From Rhizophagus irregularis (lineage: Eukaryota > Glomeromycota > Glomeromycetes > Glomerales > Glomeraceae): a DNA stretch of 64,000 nucleotides. Within the stretch, counting starts at the first letter, position 1. Every line of letters starts with the position of its first letter. The notes beneath the pieces were generated by a model. The model made no database searches and was not told the origin of the DNA. It saw only the letters and a program-made list of their open reading frames with translations. This document shows positions 11,086-23,089 of this stretch, piece by piece. Location: assembly GCF_026210795.1 (NCBI RefSeq), contig NC_089437.1:248001-312000 (forward strand), in the 5' to 3' direction. A program made the position numbers and the translations under genes.

Positions 11086-13064
11086 ATGGTGTTTTTTTTT
11101 TCGTCTTTAATATTAGTATAAAAAGCAGTATTTGATAAATCGGTTTGATTGTGCAAATCACCGATCACACCAATTCTTTAAAAAAAAAAGCCCTACGACC
11201 AGAAAATTTGCACTGCAGCTACGAGCACATGTTAAAGTTTGGCATACCAAATAAAAGTAGTACGAATTTATTCTATAAAGAAAAAAAAAAACTTTTTAAA
11301 ATATTCAAATATGGGAGTTTTTAAAACACAAGATGGTTTGTTTTTTTTTTACATAATAATTTTTTTAAGAATTTTTTAAACCCAATTTTCGAATTTTAGA
11401 ATTTTTAAATTCGTGTGACTTTGAGATGAAACTAAATTAAAAAAAAAAAACATTCCAAAAAATAAATTCTTTTTTTTTAAAATATTATTCAAGTTACTTT
11501 TAATTTTCTTTGTACAGTACAATAGTTCGGAAGTGATTTATTGAAAATTGCTCTCCAATTATAATATTAGTAATAATAATCTTTTAACCCAGTTTAAACA
11601 ATTCAACTTGTCCATAATGAAAATCAATATTTTTAGTTGTTAGGAGAAACCGATTCGGTAATTAATTCGAAGCAATTGCTCATTTTGGAGATCATTTTTT
11701 TCTTTATTAGCAATTAACTAAATTTATCGGCATCAATTTTTAAAGATCTTATTATAGTAGTAAAGTAATTCGGCTCATCTGTATTTAATAATTTCAAAAT
11801 GTCAACCTACTTAACATCCTCATATGAGTGTCATTTTGGTGACCCTTCTATAAATTAATAATTAATTGATATTTTATAACAATATAAGAACTTTTTATCA
11901 CGAGAAAATGTTTTATATAATTTTTGTATGTGCATGATGCGAATCTATTTTATCAAGTTTTAATATTTTTATAAATTAAAAAAAATACACATTTTTACGT
12001 ATTCTTTACAAAGTAAACAAATTAATAAATTTATTATTCCACATTTGCTTATCTTTCCAAATATACTGTATATCCCCGATATGAATAATAAAATACAAAT
12101 AATCTCTATTTACATTTATTGAAAAATCAAACATCTTAGTGCAATGTCCACTTTGTATAAATTATTTCATTATACTAAGTAACCCTATTCTAAGACTTGT
12201 CATTGCAATTACCCTTGATAAATTTTAACTTAAAGAGCAATTTGATGTTAATTTTCATGAAATTTCTTCATTAAGCAAACTTAGAAAATCTTATTGTAAG
12301 ATACAGGATTTCTTCAGAAGTTCATCTTGGAAGATTTTGAATGAAAATGAATTCCATCAAAGAATATATCAACTAGTCGTGCATTGAGAGACATAATATT
12401 ATGGCACAGTTGAATTAATAATTCAGTTTTTTGCTCTCTTAAAATAGTTATTAGTGCCTATGTGACAACTCTTGATATACAATAAATTAAACACTTTAAT
12501 AAAATATACTATGTACTGTTTCGATTATTGTATCTAAAAATGAGCAAATAGAATTTCTCATCTATACGAGCCAGCAACATGTTAAAATTCAAATAAGTAT
12601 TATATTATGACATCATAAAATTTTCATTATTATATCAAAAACAAGATAAAGATGTACAGTAATCAAATATGGTAAAGTTTTAAAAAAAAAATTCAAAAAA
12701 ATATTAGCATCGGCGTTTATGCATCTTTATGTTCATTATGAGCGTTATATGGTCACGGCCAAGAAGTCTTCAAAAAATTTAGATGGTAAATGAAAAAATG
12801 TACTCGTATATTGAATACATGAAGGGACATTTAAACAACTAATCAGTATTTATGCAGTAAAGTTATCTTTTATTTCGTTTATTTTTTATTTTTTATTTTT
12901 TATTTTTTTTTTTGATTCCTGCGCAGAAATTGAAAGTAAAATCATCCGTTACACCAAATTTTTTTTTAAAGAAACAATCAAACAATGTACATTATGCATA
13001 TTAGATAATGTTCACTTGAATAAATTCCATATGAAAAATGTTTATACGGTTTGTACGGCTTTAA
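11086..13064. other. AT-rich flank left of the KDZ element
   Basis: No gene found. Poly-T and TTTTTA runs occur at 12,870-12,915. The stretch ends at the target duplication tttgactg (13,065-13,072). Confidence 0.5.
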
Positions 13065-13072
13065 TTTGACTG

Positions 13073-13258
13073 CACCCCAGCCAAATGATCGACATAGTTT
13101 ATAAGCTGGATGTTCGTGCGCTAACTTATAGCTTATAAACTGCCCATGGGCATATGTAGCCCACGGGATCTGATTGGTTCAGAATGAGGACAATAATGTC
13201 CCCGTAATTATGGACTATGTTGCGCCTTCAGTTTAAAAATGAGGACAATAATGTCCTC
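13073..13258 (+). repeat. Left terminal inverted repeat of the KDZ element
   Basis: It matches the reverse complement of 31,424-31,609 without a mismatch for 186 bp. The first difference is cctcA against cctcG within an array unit. It contains an inner palindromic tract (agtttataagctggatg, then cttatagcttataaactg) that can form a hairpin. Confidence 0.9.
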
Positions 13259-14660
13259 ATAATTATGGACTATGATGCGCCTTATTCAGCTTAAAAATGA
13301 GGACAATAATGTCCTCATAATTATGGACTATGATAGTTCTTTAGTTTAAAAATGAGGACAATAATGTCCTCGTAATTATGGACTATGAAGTGCCTTCAAT
13401 TTAAGAATGAGGACAATAATGTCCTCGTAATTATGGACTATGATAGTCCTTTAGTTTAAAAATGAGGACAATAATGTCCTCGTAATTATGGACCATGATA
13501 GATCTTCAGTTTAAAAATGAGGACAATAATGTCCTAATAATTATGGACAATGATGTGCCTTCAGTTTAAAAATGAGGACAATAATGTCCTCGTAATTATA
13601 GACTATGATAGTCCTTTAGTTTAAAAATGAGGACAATAATGTCCTTGTAATTATGGACTATGAAGTGCCTTCAATTTAAGAATGAGGACAATAATGTCCT
13701 CGTAATTATGGACCATGATAGATCTTCAGTTTAAAAATGAGGACAATAATGTCCTCGTAATTATGGACTATGACAAGCCTTTAGTTTAAAAATGAGGACA
13801 ATAATGTCCTCGTAATTATGGACTATGATAGACCTTCAACTTAAAAATGAGGACAATAATGTCCTCGTAATTATGGACTAGTATGAAGTGTCTTCAGTTT
13901 AAAAATGAGGACAATAATGTCCCTGTGATTATGGACTATGATAGATCTTCAGTTTAAAAATAAGGACAATAATGTCCTAATAATTATGGACTATGAAGTG
14001 CCTTCAATTTAAGAATGAGGACAATAATGTCCTCGTAATTATGGACCATGATAGTCCTTTAGTTTAAAAATGAGGACAATAATGTCCTCGTAATTATGGA
14101 CAATGATAGATCTTCATTTTAAAAATGAGGACAATAATGTCCTAATAATTATGGACAATGATGTGCCTTCAGTTTAAAAATGAGGACAATAATGTCCTCG
14201 TAATTATGGACTATGACAAGCCTTTAGTTTAAAAATGAGGACAATAATGTCCTCGTAATTATGGACTATGATAGACCTTCAACTTAAAAATGAGGACAAT
14301 AATGTCCTTGTAATTATGGACTAGTATGAAGTGTCTTCAGTTTAAAAATGAGGACAATAATGTCCCTGTGATTATGGACTATGATAGATCTTCAGTTTAA
14401 ATATAAGGACAATAATGTCCTAATAATTATGGACAATGATGTGCCTTCAGTTTAAAAATGAGGACAATAATGTCCTCGTAATTGTGGACTATGATAGTCC
14501 TTTAGTTTAAAAATGAGGACAATAATGTCCTCGTAATTATGGACTATGATAGACCTTCAACTTAAAAATGAGGACAATAATGTCCTCGTATTTATGGACT
14601 ATGATGTGCCTTCAGTTTAAAAATGAGGACAATAATGTCCTCGTAATTATAGATTATGAT
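13186..14660 (+). repeat. Left subterminal array, ~27 palindromic units
   Basis: I counted 27 units of 55-58 bp. Each carries the hairpin GAGGACAATAATGTCCTC, or a near match, followed by gtaattatggactatga and a variable linker ending tcagtttaaaaat. Linker variants recur in the same order: the stretch from about 13,772 (gacaagcctttag, then gaccttcaactt, then ctagtatgaagtg) is repeated from about 14,214, a higher-order period near 440 bp that indicates unequal exchange within the array. Likely transposase-binding sites, by analogy with subterminal repeats of other DNA transposons; this is inference. Confidence 0.92.
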
Positions 14661-15319
14661 AGTCCTTTAGTTTAAAAATAGCTCTCATAATTACAGACTA
14701 TATTGGACCTCTCATTTAAATTATATTCAGCTTCTGTATTCATATATAGATTATAGGAACCTCCTAATTAGTAAATGGACAATCATAGTGTCTTTATAAT
14801 TATAGATCTCATTTAAAATAATAACAGTAGTATACTCATATAACTTACTATTAACAGGTTATATTATAAATAGCATGTTCTTTTTGTTTAAAATGTATTT
14901 TCATATTTGATTGTCTATTTAAACCACTTATGGACTGTTCCCTGACAGGACATTTTTCCAATAACCTAACGCTGGCCGTTTGATCACGTGTTCATGCATA
15001 ACCTGCATAACACTGGCCAAATCTTTCAGGCAAATGTAATCCCGTCAGGAAATTGTGCCATAACCATTTAAACTAAAAGGTAATAATATGGCAGAAAATT
15101 TAGAGAAATAAAAATATATTTTAATTGCAATATTTTTTTACCGCTTTAAACTCCTAATCAAATTGTTAGAAAAGTTATTTTTAAAGTAAAATAGGTTTCT
15201 TCTATTTATTTCAAAGTTGTTATAATAAATATTATATCATATATGACTAATTTTTTTAAGTATCAAAATATTTGTCAGATTTATTAGATATTCAATTCAT
15301 ATTGCTCCTTTTGGATCGA
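14661..15319. other. Inner edge of the array and spacer to the transposase gene
   Basis: Decayed array units (agctctcataattacagac) run to about 14,830. A CACGTG-containing stretch lies at 14,990. The 3' flank of the transposase gene follows. No other gene was seen. Confidence 0.5.
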
Positions 15320-18300
15320 TTATACTATTTTATAATCCATACTTTCACCTTCTGTTATTATTTCTTCTTCACAATCTTTACTTTTATCTACTATTTCCCC
15401 TTCATATTCTATACATTCTTCATTATCACAAATTTCTAATTCAGTTAAATTTTCTGCTAAATCTCCTTTTAAAAGATTATCTTCCTCAATCTCATTAATT
15501 AAATCATAAATTGGAACATCTACTACTTGTACAGTATTATTCACTTTGTAATTTTCAATTTTGTTTAAAGCTATCTGACAATTTTCTAAATTTTTACTTA
15601 CATTTTTATAATATTTCATCAAAATACAAATCATTCCATACTACAAACAAATTTTTTATTTAGATTATTAATAGCTTGTTCAAAATAATTACAAGATAAA
15701 AATGAATAATACTTACATTTTTTGTAGTTTTTTCATTAAATTGTTGTAATTGTTGTAATTTATTTTCAATTTTAATTTTATAATTCATCCAGAAATCATA
15801 TAATCTTTTTAATTCTTGCACAATTAATGATATTTCTTCTTTAGACCGTTGTAAATTATTAAAATTTTTAATTGAATTGAATATAACTATTCGAGGTATA
15901 TTATCCATTTTATCATTAATTGATATATCTAATATTTGCCAAAAATCTGACGTATGATTAACTATTTCATTAAATATTGCTTTTGGATAATCTTTACAAA
16001 ATGAATTTTCTTGTGCAAGTAATCTGAAATATTCATAATATGAAATGTTTATTTCAATTTGTTTTGAAATATCTTTAATACTTGATTTAATTTTTAATGT
16101 TAACTTATGACCTAATAAAAATAAATATGGTTAAATAATATTTTAATAAATAAGTTAAGATTACAAATATATATAATTACCTATATGGTCTTGATTATAT
16201 AATTGTGAATTTTTAAATATATATTCATTACGAAATTTTCTAAGCTTATCAGAAATTAAATCCAAATTACGTTCACAATAATCATGAAAATATTTGGAAT
16301 ATATAGGATTAAATGGATTCCATCTTTTTGATTCAGGTATATCTAAATCTGATTCACATTTTTCAACTTTTTTTATATATAATGAGCGAGATCTTTTTAA
16401 TGATTCCAACTGTCTTTCAGAGTTAGCTTTTGATATTTCAATCCTAAAAAAATAATATTAGTATTTAGTAATATTAAAATAATTATTACTTGAATAAAAT
16501 TAGTACATACTCATATCGATGTAATTCCATTAGGTTTAAGAAATACAACTCTTTTCCAATTAAATGTTGCCTAAAAACTAAAAATCTCATATATTAAAAC
16601 TAATTTTTAAAAAATTAGCATAATAAAATACATAATATTTACCAAAATTGGATTCATACTGGCACTGAATATAATAAAGTATTTTACTTTCATCAATTCC
16701 ATGCATTTGTTCCATTTCTTTTAATATTTTTACTGATACATTCATTATTTTATAAGCATTTTTAAACCTTTTAACTAAGTTACATGCTGATATAAAATAA
16801 AAATATAAATTAAAATATAAATATTTTAAATTATCATAAATTTAATTGAACATTACCTAAATTACTAATCATTTTTCTACTTATATGCTGAATTCCTTTT
16901 TCTAAAATATCCAATCTATGATGTGGTCTCATATATCTTGTTGTAGAAGAAAAGCGTCCTAAATATGACCACAGTCTTTCTAAACTTTCCCCATCAGTTA
17001 ATCCTATGGAATTACAAGCCCTTGGGTGGTAATTTAATTGGCATTTCATTGAATGTGCATAGGCATGAAATATTGAAACACACCAATTAAATCGAGATTT
17101 GAATGGAAAAAGTCTACTTTCACTTTTTTCTACATGTGAATGAAGATTGCATGCAATATCATATAAGACAATAAATGTAGAAGAATCTTCATAAAACATA
17201 TTATGTAAATCTGATAAAATATATTCTGCTAAAGAAAATCTATAAAAATGTAATTATATAATATGAATAACTAATGTTAATATCAAATGTTAATATTACA
17301 ATAATATATAAATTACCTTTCACCAATTCCTTTTAAATTAATAAATTTTAAAGGAATGCCGTGCCTACATGTACTTCCAAATATTCCTGTATCGTCCAAA
17401 TAATTGGATTTAAGGTTTGCTTTTGTTTGATTAGCCGCTTTAAAATGGCTGTCACATACATTTATTTGCTTAATGAAATAATAAATAATTAATAATTAAC
17501 AAATTAAAATAATAAATGAAGTTAAATAAACAACAAATATATATATAGAATACTTACCGCATTATTATTATTTATATTTAATGTATTTAATGAACTTAAA
17601 TTAATCGAATTTTGTACCCATTCATCATATTTATTTTGGTTTAAAATAAATGATTCTTCAATTATTCTTTCACCAATATTAGAACCAGCACTTTTCATTC
17701 GTTTAAGTTGAAAATTAGCATCCAATGCAATTATAATTTTAGAGTTTTTCTCTTCTGGCTATAATTAAATTTGTTTATTAATTCAAAATATAATGTAAAA
17801 AAGTTTTTAAAAATATAAATGGGAAGTAAATCAAGCAAAAAATAAAGTTACCTGTGGACAAGCTGGACAATTAAATTGTGATTTACTACTAAATAACTTA
17901 TTAATAGTATTTTCAATCATAGTTTTTAATCCTAAATATTGATGAAAAGCAGATTTAAAAAGATAATATATGTTCTAATAATAATAAAAACATATTAGTA
18001 AACTATATAACATTAATATAATGAAATTTTTTAAAAACTTAACTCTAGTTATATCTTGATCAGAGAATAATGATTCTAATACTCGACAAAATGAAAGATA
18101 TGATACATGTGCTTCGAGTAATAATTCTTGATAAATATCAAATAATTCAAATGAGAAAGCAACTTGTGGATTTATAGGGGTGGAAGGAAATAATTTATGC
18201 CTGATTAATGTTTCGACCAAACCTTCACAAGTTGGAAATTTTGCTTTAAATATTCCTATTTAATGCAATATTTATTTAATTGAAAATTTTATTAAAGTAT

Positions 18301-18964
18301 AACAAATAAGATTTATACTTTACCTTTTAAATTAATGATTGATATTTCCTTAATTTCATGCTCACAAAATCCTGTACATAATTGTGGTAGTTTTATTTCT
18401 TCTTTATCAAAAATATTACTTATAAAAACTTTTCTATGAAATAAATTTATATCCTTATGATATAAAGTATTACACTCTAAACACAAATAAGTATTAAGAC
18501 CACAATCTAAACAATAACAAATGGCAGGTGAATTACATTTGAAGCATTTGGAGTCCTTATTAATTGCATTATTTTCTATCATAATGTCAAATAATTTTGG
18601 TGAGATTTTTCTCCAATTTTCGGACAAATTTTTTTGAGCATTTTTATATGTATTTTTAGCAGAACTATAGTTTTCATCTTCTTTTATAATATCAATATCT
18701 ATCCATTCATCATTGTTTCTATCTTCATCCACTATTTCAGTAGATTTATATATATTTTCAGATAAATTTTTGGCTCGATATTTGTTACTTCCTTTTGCAT
18801 ATCGATTAATAACTACTTTTTTTGCATTTTTTTTATTTGAAGAAACTAAATAAGGCCTGTAACTAATTTTACCTAAAAATAAAAGATATTAAGTAACAAT
18901 TTAAATATATTTCTTTAATAACAATAATATAAATACCTTTTTTATTCAAATTTCCTTTATTCAT
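15320..18964 (-). CDS. KDZ transposase, 945 aa, 12 exons
   Basis: Minus-strand exons: 18937-18964, 18324-18872, 18044-18255, 17852-17974, 17558-17758, 17317-17468, 16857-17239, 16643-16786, 16511-16577, 16181-16443, 15717-16111 and 15320-15640. Every junction keeps frame and has GT-AG ends. A cysteine cluster of the CxC type lies at residues 119-155 (C119, C122, C128, C130, C133, C140, C143, H148, H155). The RNase H-like core follows: ALDANFQLKR (D317), CDSHFKAA, LDDTGIFGSTCRHGIP (395-409), YDIACN (D449), FHAYAHSMKCQ and LTDGESLERLWS (E506, E509). These are the characteristic KDZ strings; D317, D449 and one of the glutamates are the likely catalytic acids. The last 300 residues are largely helical with an acidic tail. 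It should cut the element at its terminal repeats. No disruption was found. Confidence 0.95.
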
Positions 18965-19500
18965 ATTAAATATGTAAAAAGAATAAATTTACAAAAAAAA
19001 ATTTTTCGGGATTGATCAAACTAAATTAGCCAATTAGACTACTTGCTGCAGATCAAATCTATTTATAAAATAAAAGCAGATTAGCAGATATTACCATAAG
19101 TACCTTATAACACTGCCTAATACCTTAGGTATAAATCAATTTACCAGGTTTAAAACATTTAATTAGATCGGGTGTATACATACATCCTGCTGTATTAAAC
19201 AAATTTAATGTACGAAAGATTTCATTCAACTTATAGTAATGGTTTAATGGTTTAATATTCTTAATTTAAGAAAATAAAAAAAATCTATATATTATGATAT
19301 TTTGGGTCGGTATTAAATATAGAAGCTAAAATGGGCCTTTTAAGCAATGCACGGTAACTTTAATTTATACTGAACTATTACTTTAAGAATCTTTTATTTC
19401 AATAATTTTAATAATATTTAGTAAAGATTTTATAATAATTCCCTACTTCAAAAAAAAAACAATACAAATTTAACTAAAAATTAATAAATGCTAAAACTCA
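18965..19500. other. Spacer between the two minus-strand KDZ genes
   Basis: 536 bp of AT-rich DNA. It should hold the transposase promoter and the 3' end of the 555-aa gene. No convincing TATA box was picked out. Confidence 0.4.
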
Positions 19501-21491
19501 TTAATCTAGTTCCATTATTTCATATGCTGACAATTTATCAAATAAAATTTTTGTATTTAATGGTCGTACTCCTTCATTTAAATTTTCTATTGAATTGATA
19601 TCAAGTGCTTCCATAAATATTTCATAAAAATGGTTGGTGGATTCAAAATCAGATACGTGCATTCCTACTTTAATTATCTGATTAAAGGATATTCCTGCAC
19701 TAACGATATGTTGTAACCTCATTGCACTTGTTTTAAAACGTCGTTCTGAACGTTCTGAAATGCCTTCTTGAATACAAATAATCTCTTTTACAAATGTCCT
19801 TTGTTTACCCTTCTGATTTGGAAAATTTGATTCTGCCACAACATTAATTTCATTATAAATATCAATCAAGGACATCCTATGATAAAACTTGAATACATTG
19901 AACGCTATTCCAATTTTTTCTATTTGGTTCTTTTGGAGGGCCCACTGCTTGACTCTTTGTATACCACTTGTTTTATCTATAATCTTAATTGGTTCAGCAG
20001 TTAAAAGATTAAGGGAGTGCGTTAAATTATTATTTTGTAAATCCGATTCATTAACCATATCTTTATCTGCCAATTTTTGAACTGGTGAATCATGAGTATT
20101 TGATTGAAGATCATCCATAACTAGTTTTCGGAGTTTTTCACCAAATTTTTTGAATTTCTTCTCTTTTAATTCTTTAGCTTCAAGGTTTTTTTTTGCTTTA
20201 TCTATTGATTTAAGAAATATAATAGATTATATAAATATAAATTAATAATAATTATATTTATTAGTTCAATAAAAAACAGAAATACCTTCAGTTTCTTCAT
20301 TTTGTATATCGTCATTTTCTACATCAATCTCCATAATTTCTACATCTTCGTCCACTTCATTTTTATTATCTACATTAATTTTTACAACTTCTATGCTTTC
20401 ATTTACATTATCTCTTACTTTCTTTCCTTTAATTAAAGAGACAAATGATAATGGAACTGATGTTGAAGATGGTGATGGTTGAATTAATGTTGAGAACGAA
20501 GATGAAGATGAAATTAAAGTTGGGGACGACGATAACATATCATTTTTCTGCATATATTCGTTGATTTTAGCGATCCATTTTTCTATTAAACATTTAAAAT
20601 CTTTTAGTTTTTTCCATTCTGCATAAATAGGTAGAATATCAGCCCCCCATTTTATATCCTCTCTTGTAGGTTGTTTGATTTCGTTATTATATCCAAATTT
20701 TTTGTGGCATCTGGAATTTAATTTCTCCCAAATTTCATCAGAATCATCTTCAATTGATTGATTAACGGTATTTAAATCATTATTTAAAACTGTAATATAA
20801 TCTTCTAATTTAAAAGGTTTAGAAGAAGTTGATATAGACGGGGATGACATTGATGGCAAATTATTAGATGCAGTAGAAGTTGTAGATATGTTATCAACTA
20901 GACTAGTTTCGTTATTATAATTATCTGATGATACGACTGTTGAAAATGATCCATCAAAACGCGCCAGGGTTTCAAACTTCTTCAATTCAGACTAAAGTAA
21001 ATTTTAATATATTAAATAAAATTTTAATAAAATGTAAATTTTAAAATTAAAACACATTTGTATTATATATAACACTATTTACCAGCAAATTATTATTTTC
21101 AGCTTTAAGTGCTTCGAGTTTTTCCTAATATGCATATAAAAATATAAATATAAATTATAGAGAAAAAAAAGAATTTAATTTTAATAATCTTACTTCTAAA
21201 TTTTCATAATAATTATTATCCTTCAAATCGATCATCAATCTATCTTTATGTTTTCCATATATGACGACAGCTGTACGATCGTTGATGACAGAAATGTTTT
21301 TAAGGCGGCCTTGAAGTTTATTACGAATAAAAGATAAAGCTTCTGAAATTTTTATATTGTCATTATCAGATAATGATAATGAAACTTTATTGTCCTTAAA
21401 GTTAAATAAATAAACATATTAAATACATTATAAATAATTTTATTTAACTATAATAACTAAAAGTACAATTTACCTTTATATTATTTGACAT
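19501..21491 (-). CDS. Unknown 555-aa protein carried by the KDZ element
   Basis: Minus-strand exons 21474-21491, 21194-21394, 21083-21124, 20286-20991 and 19501-20201 join in frame (1668 nt) with GTAARW-type donors and TAG/AAG acceptors. The N-terminus (to about 75) is a compact region ending IYGKHKDRLMIDLKDNNYY. A short coiled coil follows (residues 74-95, EKLEALKAENNNLLSELKKF). Then comes a Ser/Thr-rich linker, a conserved-looking block around KKFGYNNEIKQPTREDIKWG, an acidic stretch and a C-terminal domain of about 150 residues (AFNVFKFYHRMSLIDIYNEI, ISERSERRFKTSAMRLQHIV). I recognise no domain. Intact splicing and position inside the element suggest an accessory function in transposition or silencing evasion; this is inference. 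A repeat with six ACGCGT boxes sits directly upstream. Confidence 0.85.
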
Positions 21492-21585
21492 TGTAAAAGT
21501 TTAAAATTTCGTAAACGTTAAAAAAAAAGAAAAATAGGGATTGTTTATGTTATTTTATTCTAGTACATTTGTAATTAATTATTTT

Positions 21586-21885
21586 TAGAATTAAACGCGT
21601 AATGGTAAAATGTTTTACTATTTTTAGAATTAAACGCGTAATGGAAAATGTTTGAAATGTTTTCTATACTATTTATAGAATTAAATGACTTAAACGCGTA
21701 ATGGGAAAATGTTTTACTATTTTTAGAATTAAACGCGTAATGGAAAAATGTTTAAAATGTTTTCAATACTATTTTTAGAATCAAACGCGTAATGGGAAAA
21801 TGTTTGAAATGTTTTCTATACTATTTTTAGAATTAAACGCGTAATGGGAAAATGTTTGAAATGTTTTCTATACTATTTTTAGATT
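21586..21885. repeat. Minisatellite with six ACGCGT boxes upstream of the 555-aa gene
   Basis: Six units of about 40-52 bp read agaattaaacgcgtaatgg, then gaaaatgtttgaaatg, then ttttctatactattttt; three are shortened. ACGCGT occurs at about 21595, 21634, 21694, 21733, 21785 and 21833. It begins 95 bp upstream of the minus-strand ATG at 21,491. In yeasts ACGCGT is the MluI cell-cycle box bound by MBF for G1/S transcription. Such a role here is a hypothesis. Confidence 0.8.
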
Positions 21886-22303
21886 GTAACTCAAAATAGA
21901 ATAATTACTTTAATTACCTGTTAAAAATTATAGAAAACTTATTTATAGTTTGTACTCCGATCAAATGGGGGCTAAAATAATAAAAAAAAATCTATACATT
22001 TTATTTGAATTTTTTTAATTAGTAACTATAATACAATTTAAATTACAAAGGATTATTTAATCATAAACGGTCAATTGAAAATAAAATGTAATATATCATC
22101 AATCAAATTTAAATTAATGATTACTAAATAAAAAAAGATAGTTATAGGGTTTTTGTGTAAAAATTATTTTCTTGTGCAAATTTATATATTAAATCAATCA
22201 CAAAAATGATGCAAATTTATTGTGGCATAAAATTCTTCATATTAGGCGAAAAAATTTAACTTCATTTGCGATTATTTTTTCAAGAAATAAATATTACTGA
22301 TTA

Positions 22304-22570
22304 TCATCATTGCAGCAGATTTATAAAGATTTATGAAATTTGGAAAAAGTCCTGCTGCGCCCTTGGGAATTAAAATTGACTTACAGAAATTTTTCCTAAA
22401 AAAATGTCAAATAATGATGCGCCTTTAACACTGGAAAAAAAAATTTTTAAAGCTCATTTTTGACTGTTCACTAATAAATTTGGGACTTAAATAGAAATTT
22501 GGTGATCAAACATATAATTAATTTGACATGACAGACAAATTTTGGGGTATTTCATAAATCTGCCATGATG
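22304..22570. mobile_element. MITE-like repeat inside KDZ, copy 1 (267 bp)
   Basis: The ends are catcattgcag(cag)atttata at the left and ataaatctgccatgatg at the right, an imperfect inverted repeat of about 20 bp. It is strongly similar over its length to 29,724-30,056, sharing for example tgactgttcactaataaat and gacatgacagacaaatttt. It has no coding capacity. The target duplication could not be fixed. Confidence 0.7.
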
Positions 22571-23089
22571 TTAATTTTAATTAAGTTGTTATATAAATAT
22601 TATATATTTATTATGAAACTGAATATTAAACTTTTAATAATTATTTTTATATTTATTATAATCAAATAAAAAAATTCTGATTTTTCGATTTTTCCAATAA
22701 CTTTTATTACGTCATATTTTGTATTGATTGTCTGATTTCACATGGTATAAAAGTAAATTTGGTTTCGGCTTTTAATGATTATCCTAATTAACGCTAATTA
22801 AATTGTTAAAATTCCAATTTTATTTTAAGATTTCTTTGCAAATATTTCAGTACTCTACACCTGGCTTCTATCAACTATTTATAATATAATCCAGTACCAT
22901 CATTTATTATAGCTAAATTTGAGATAATCAAAATCTTTACTTGTATAATAAAACATGAGACAATAGAGAATACTGTATAAATGAAATATAAATTTAAAGT
23001 TTTTCAAAGGGTGCCATTAAACAAAGAAGGTAGACACTTATAGGAGATAGAGCTTTTTCTTTAATTTAATTGTTTTAAAGAAATGTTTC

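Noticed and set aside
13186-14660. CRISPR-like array
   Set aside because: Regular palindromic repeats could suggest CRISPR, but linkers recur and are not unique spacers, the host is eukaryotic, and a mirror array sits at the other end of a transposon.
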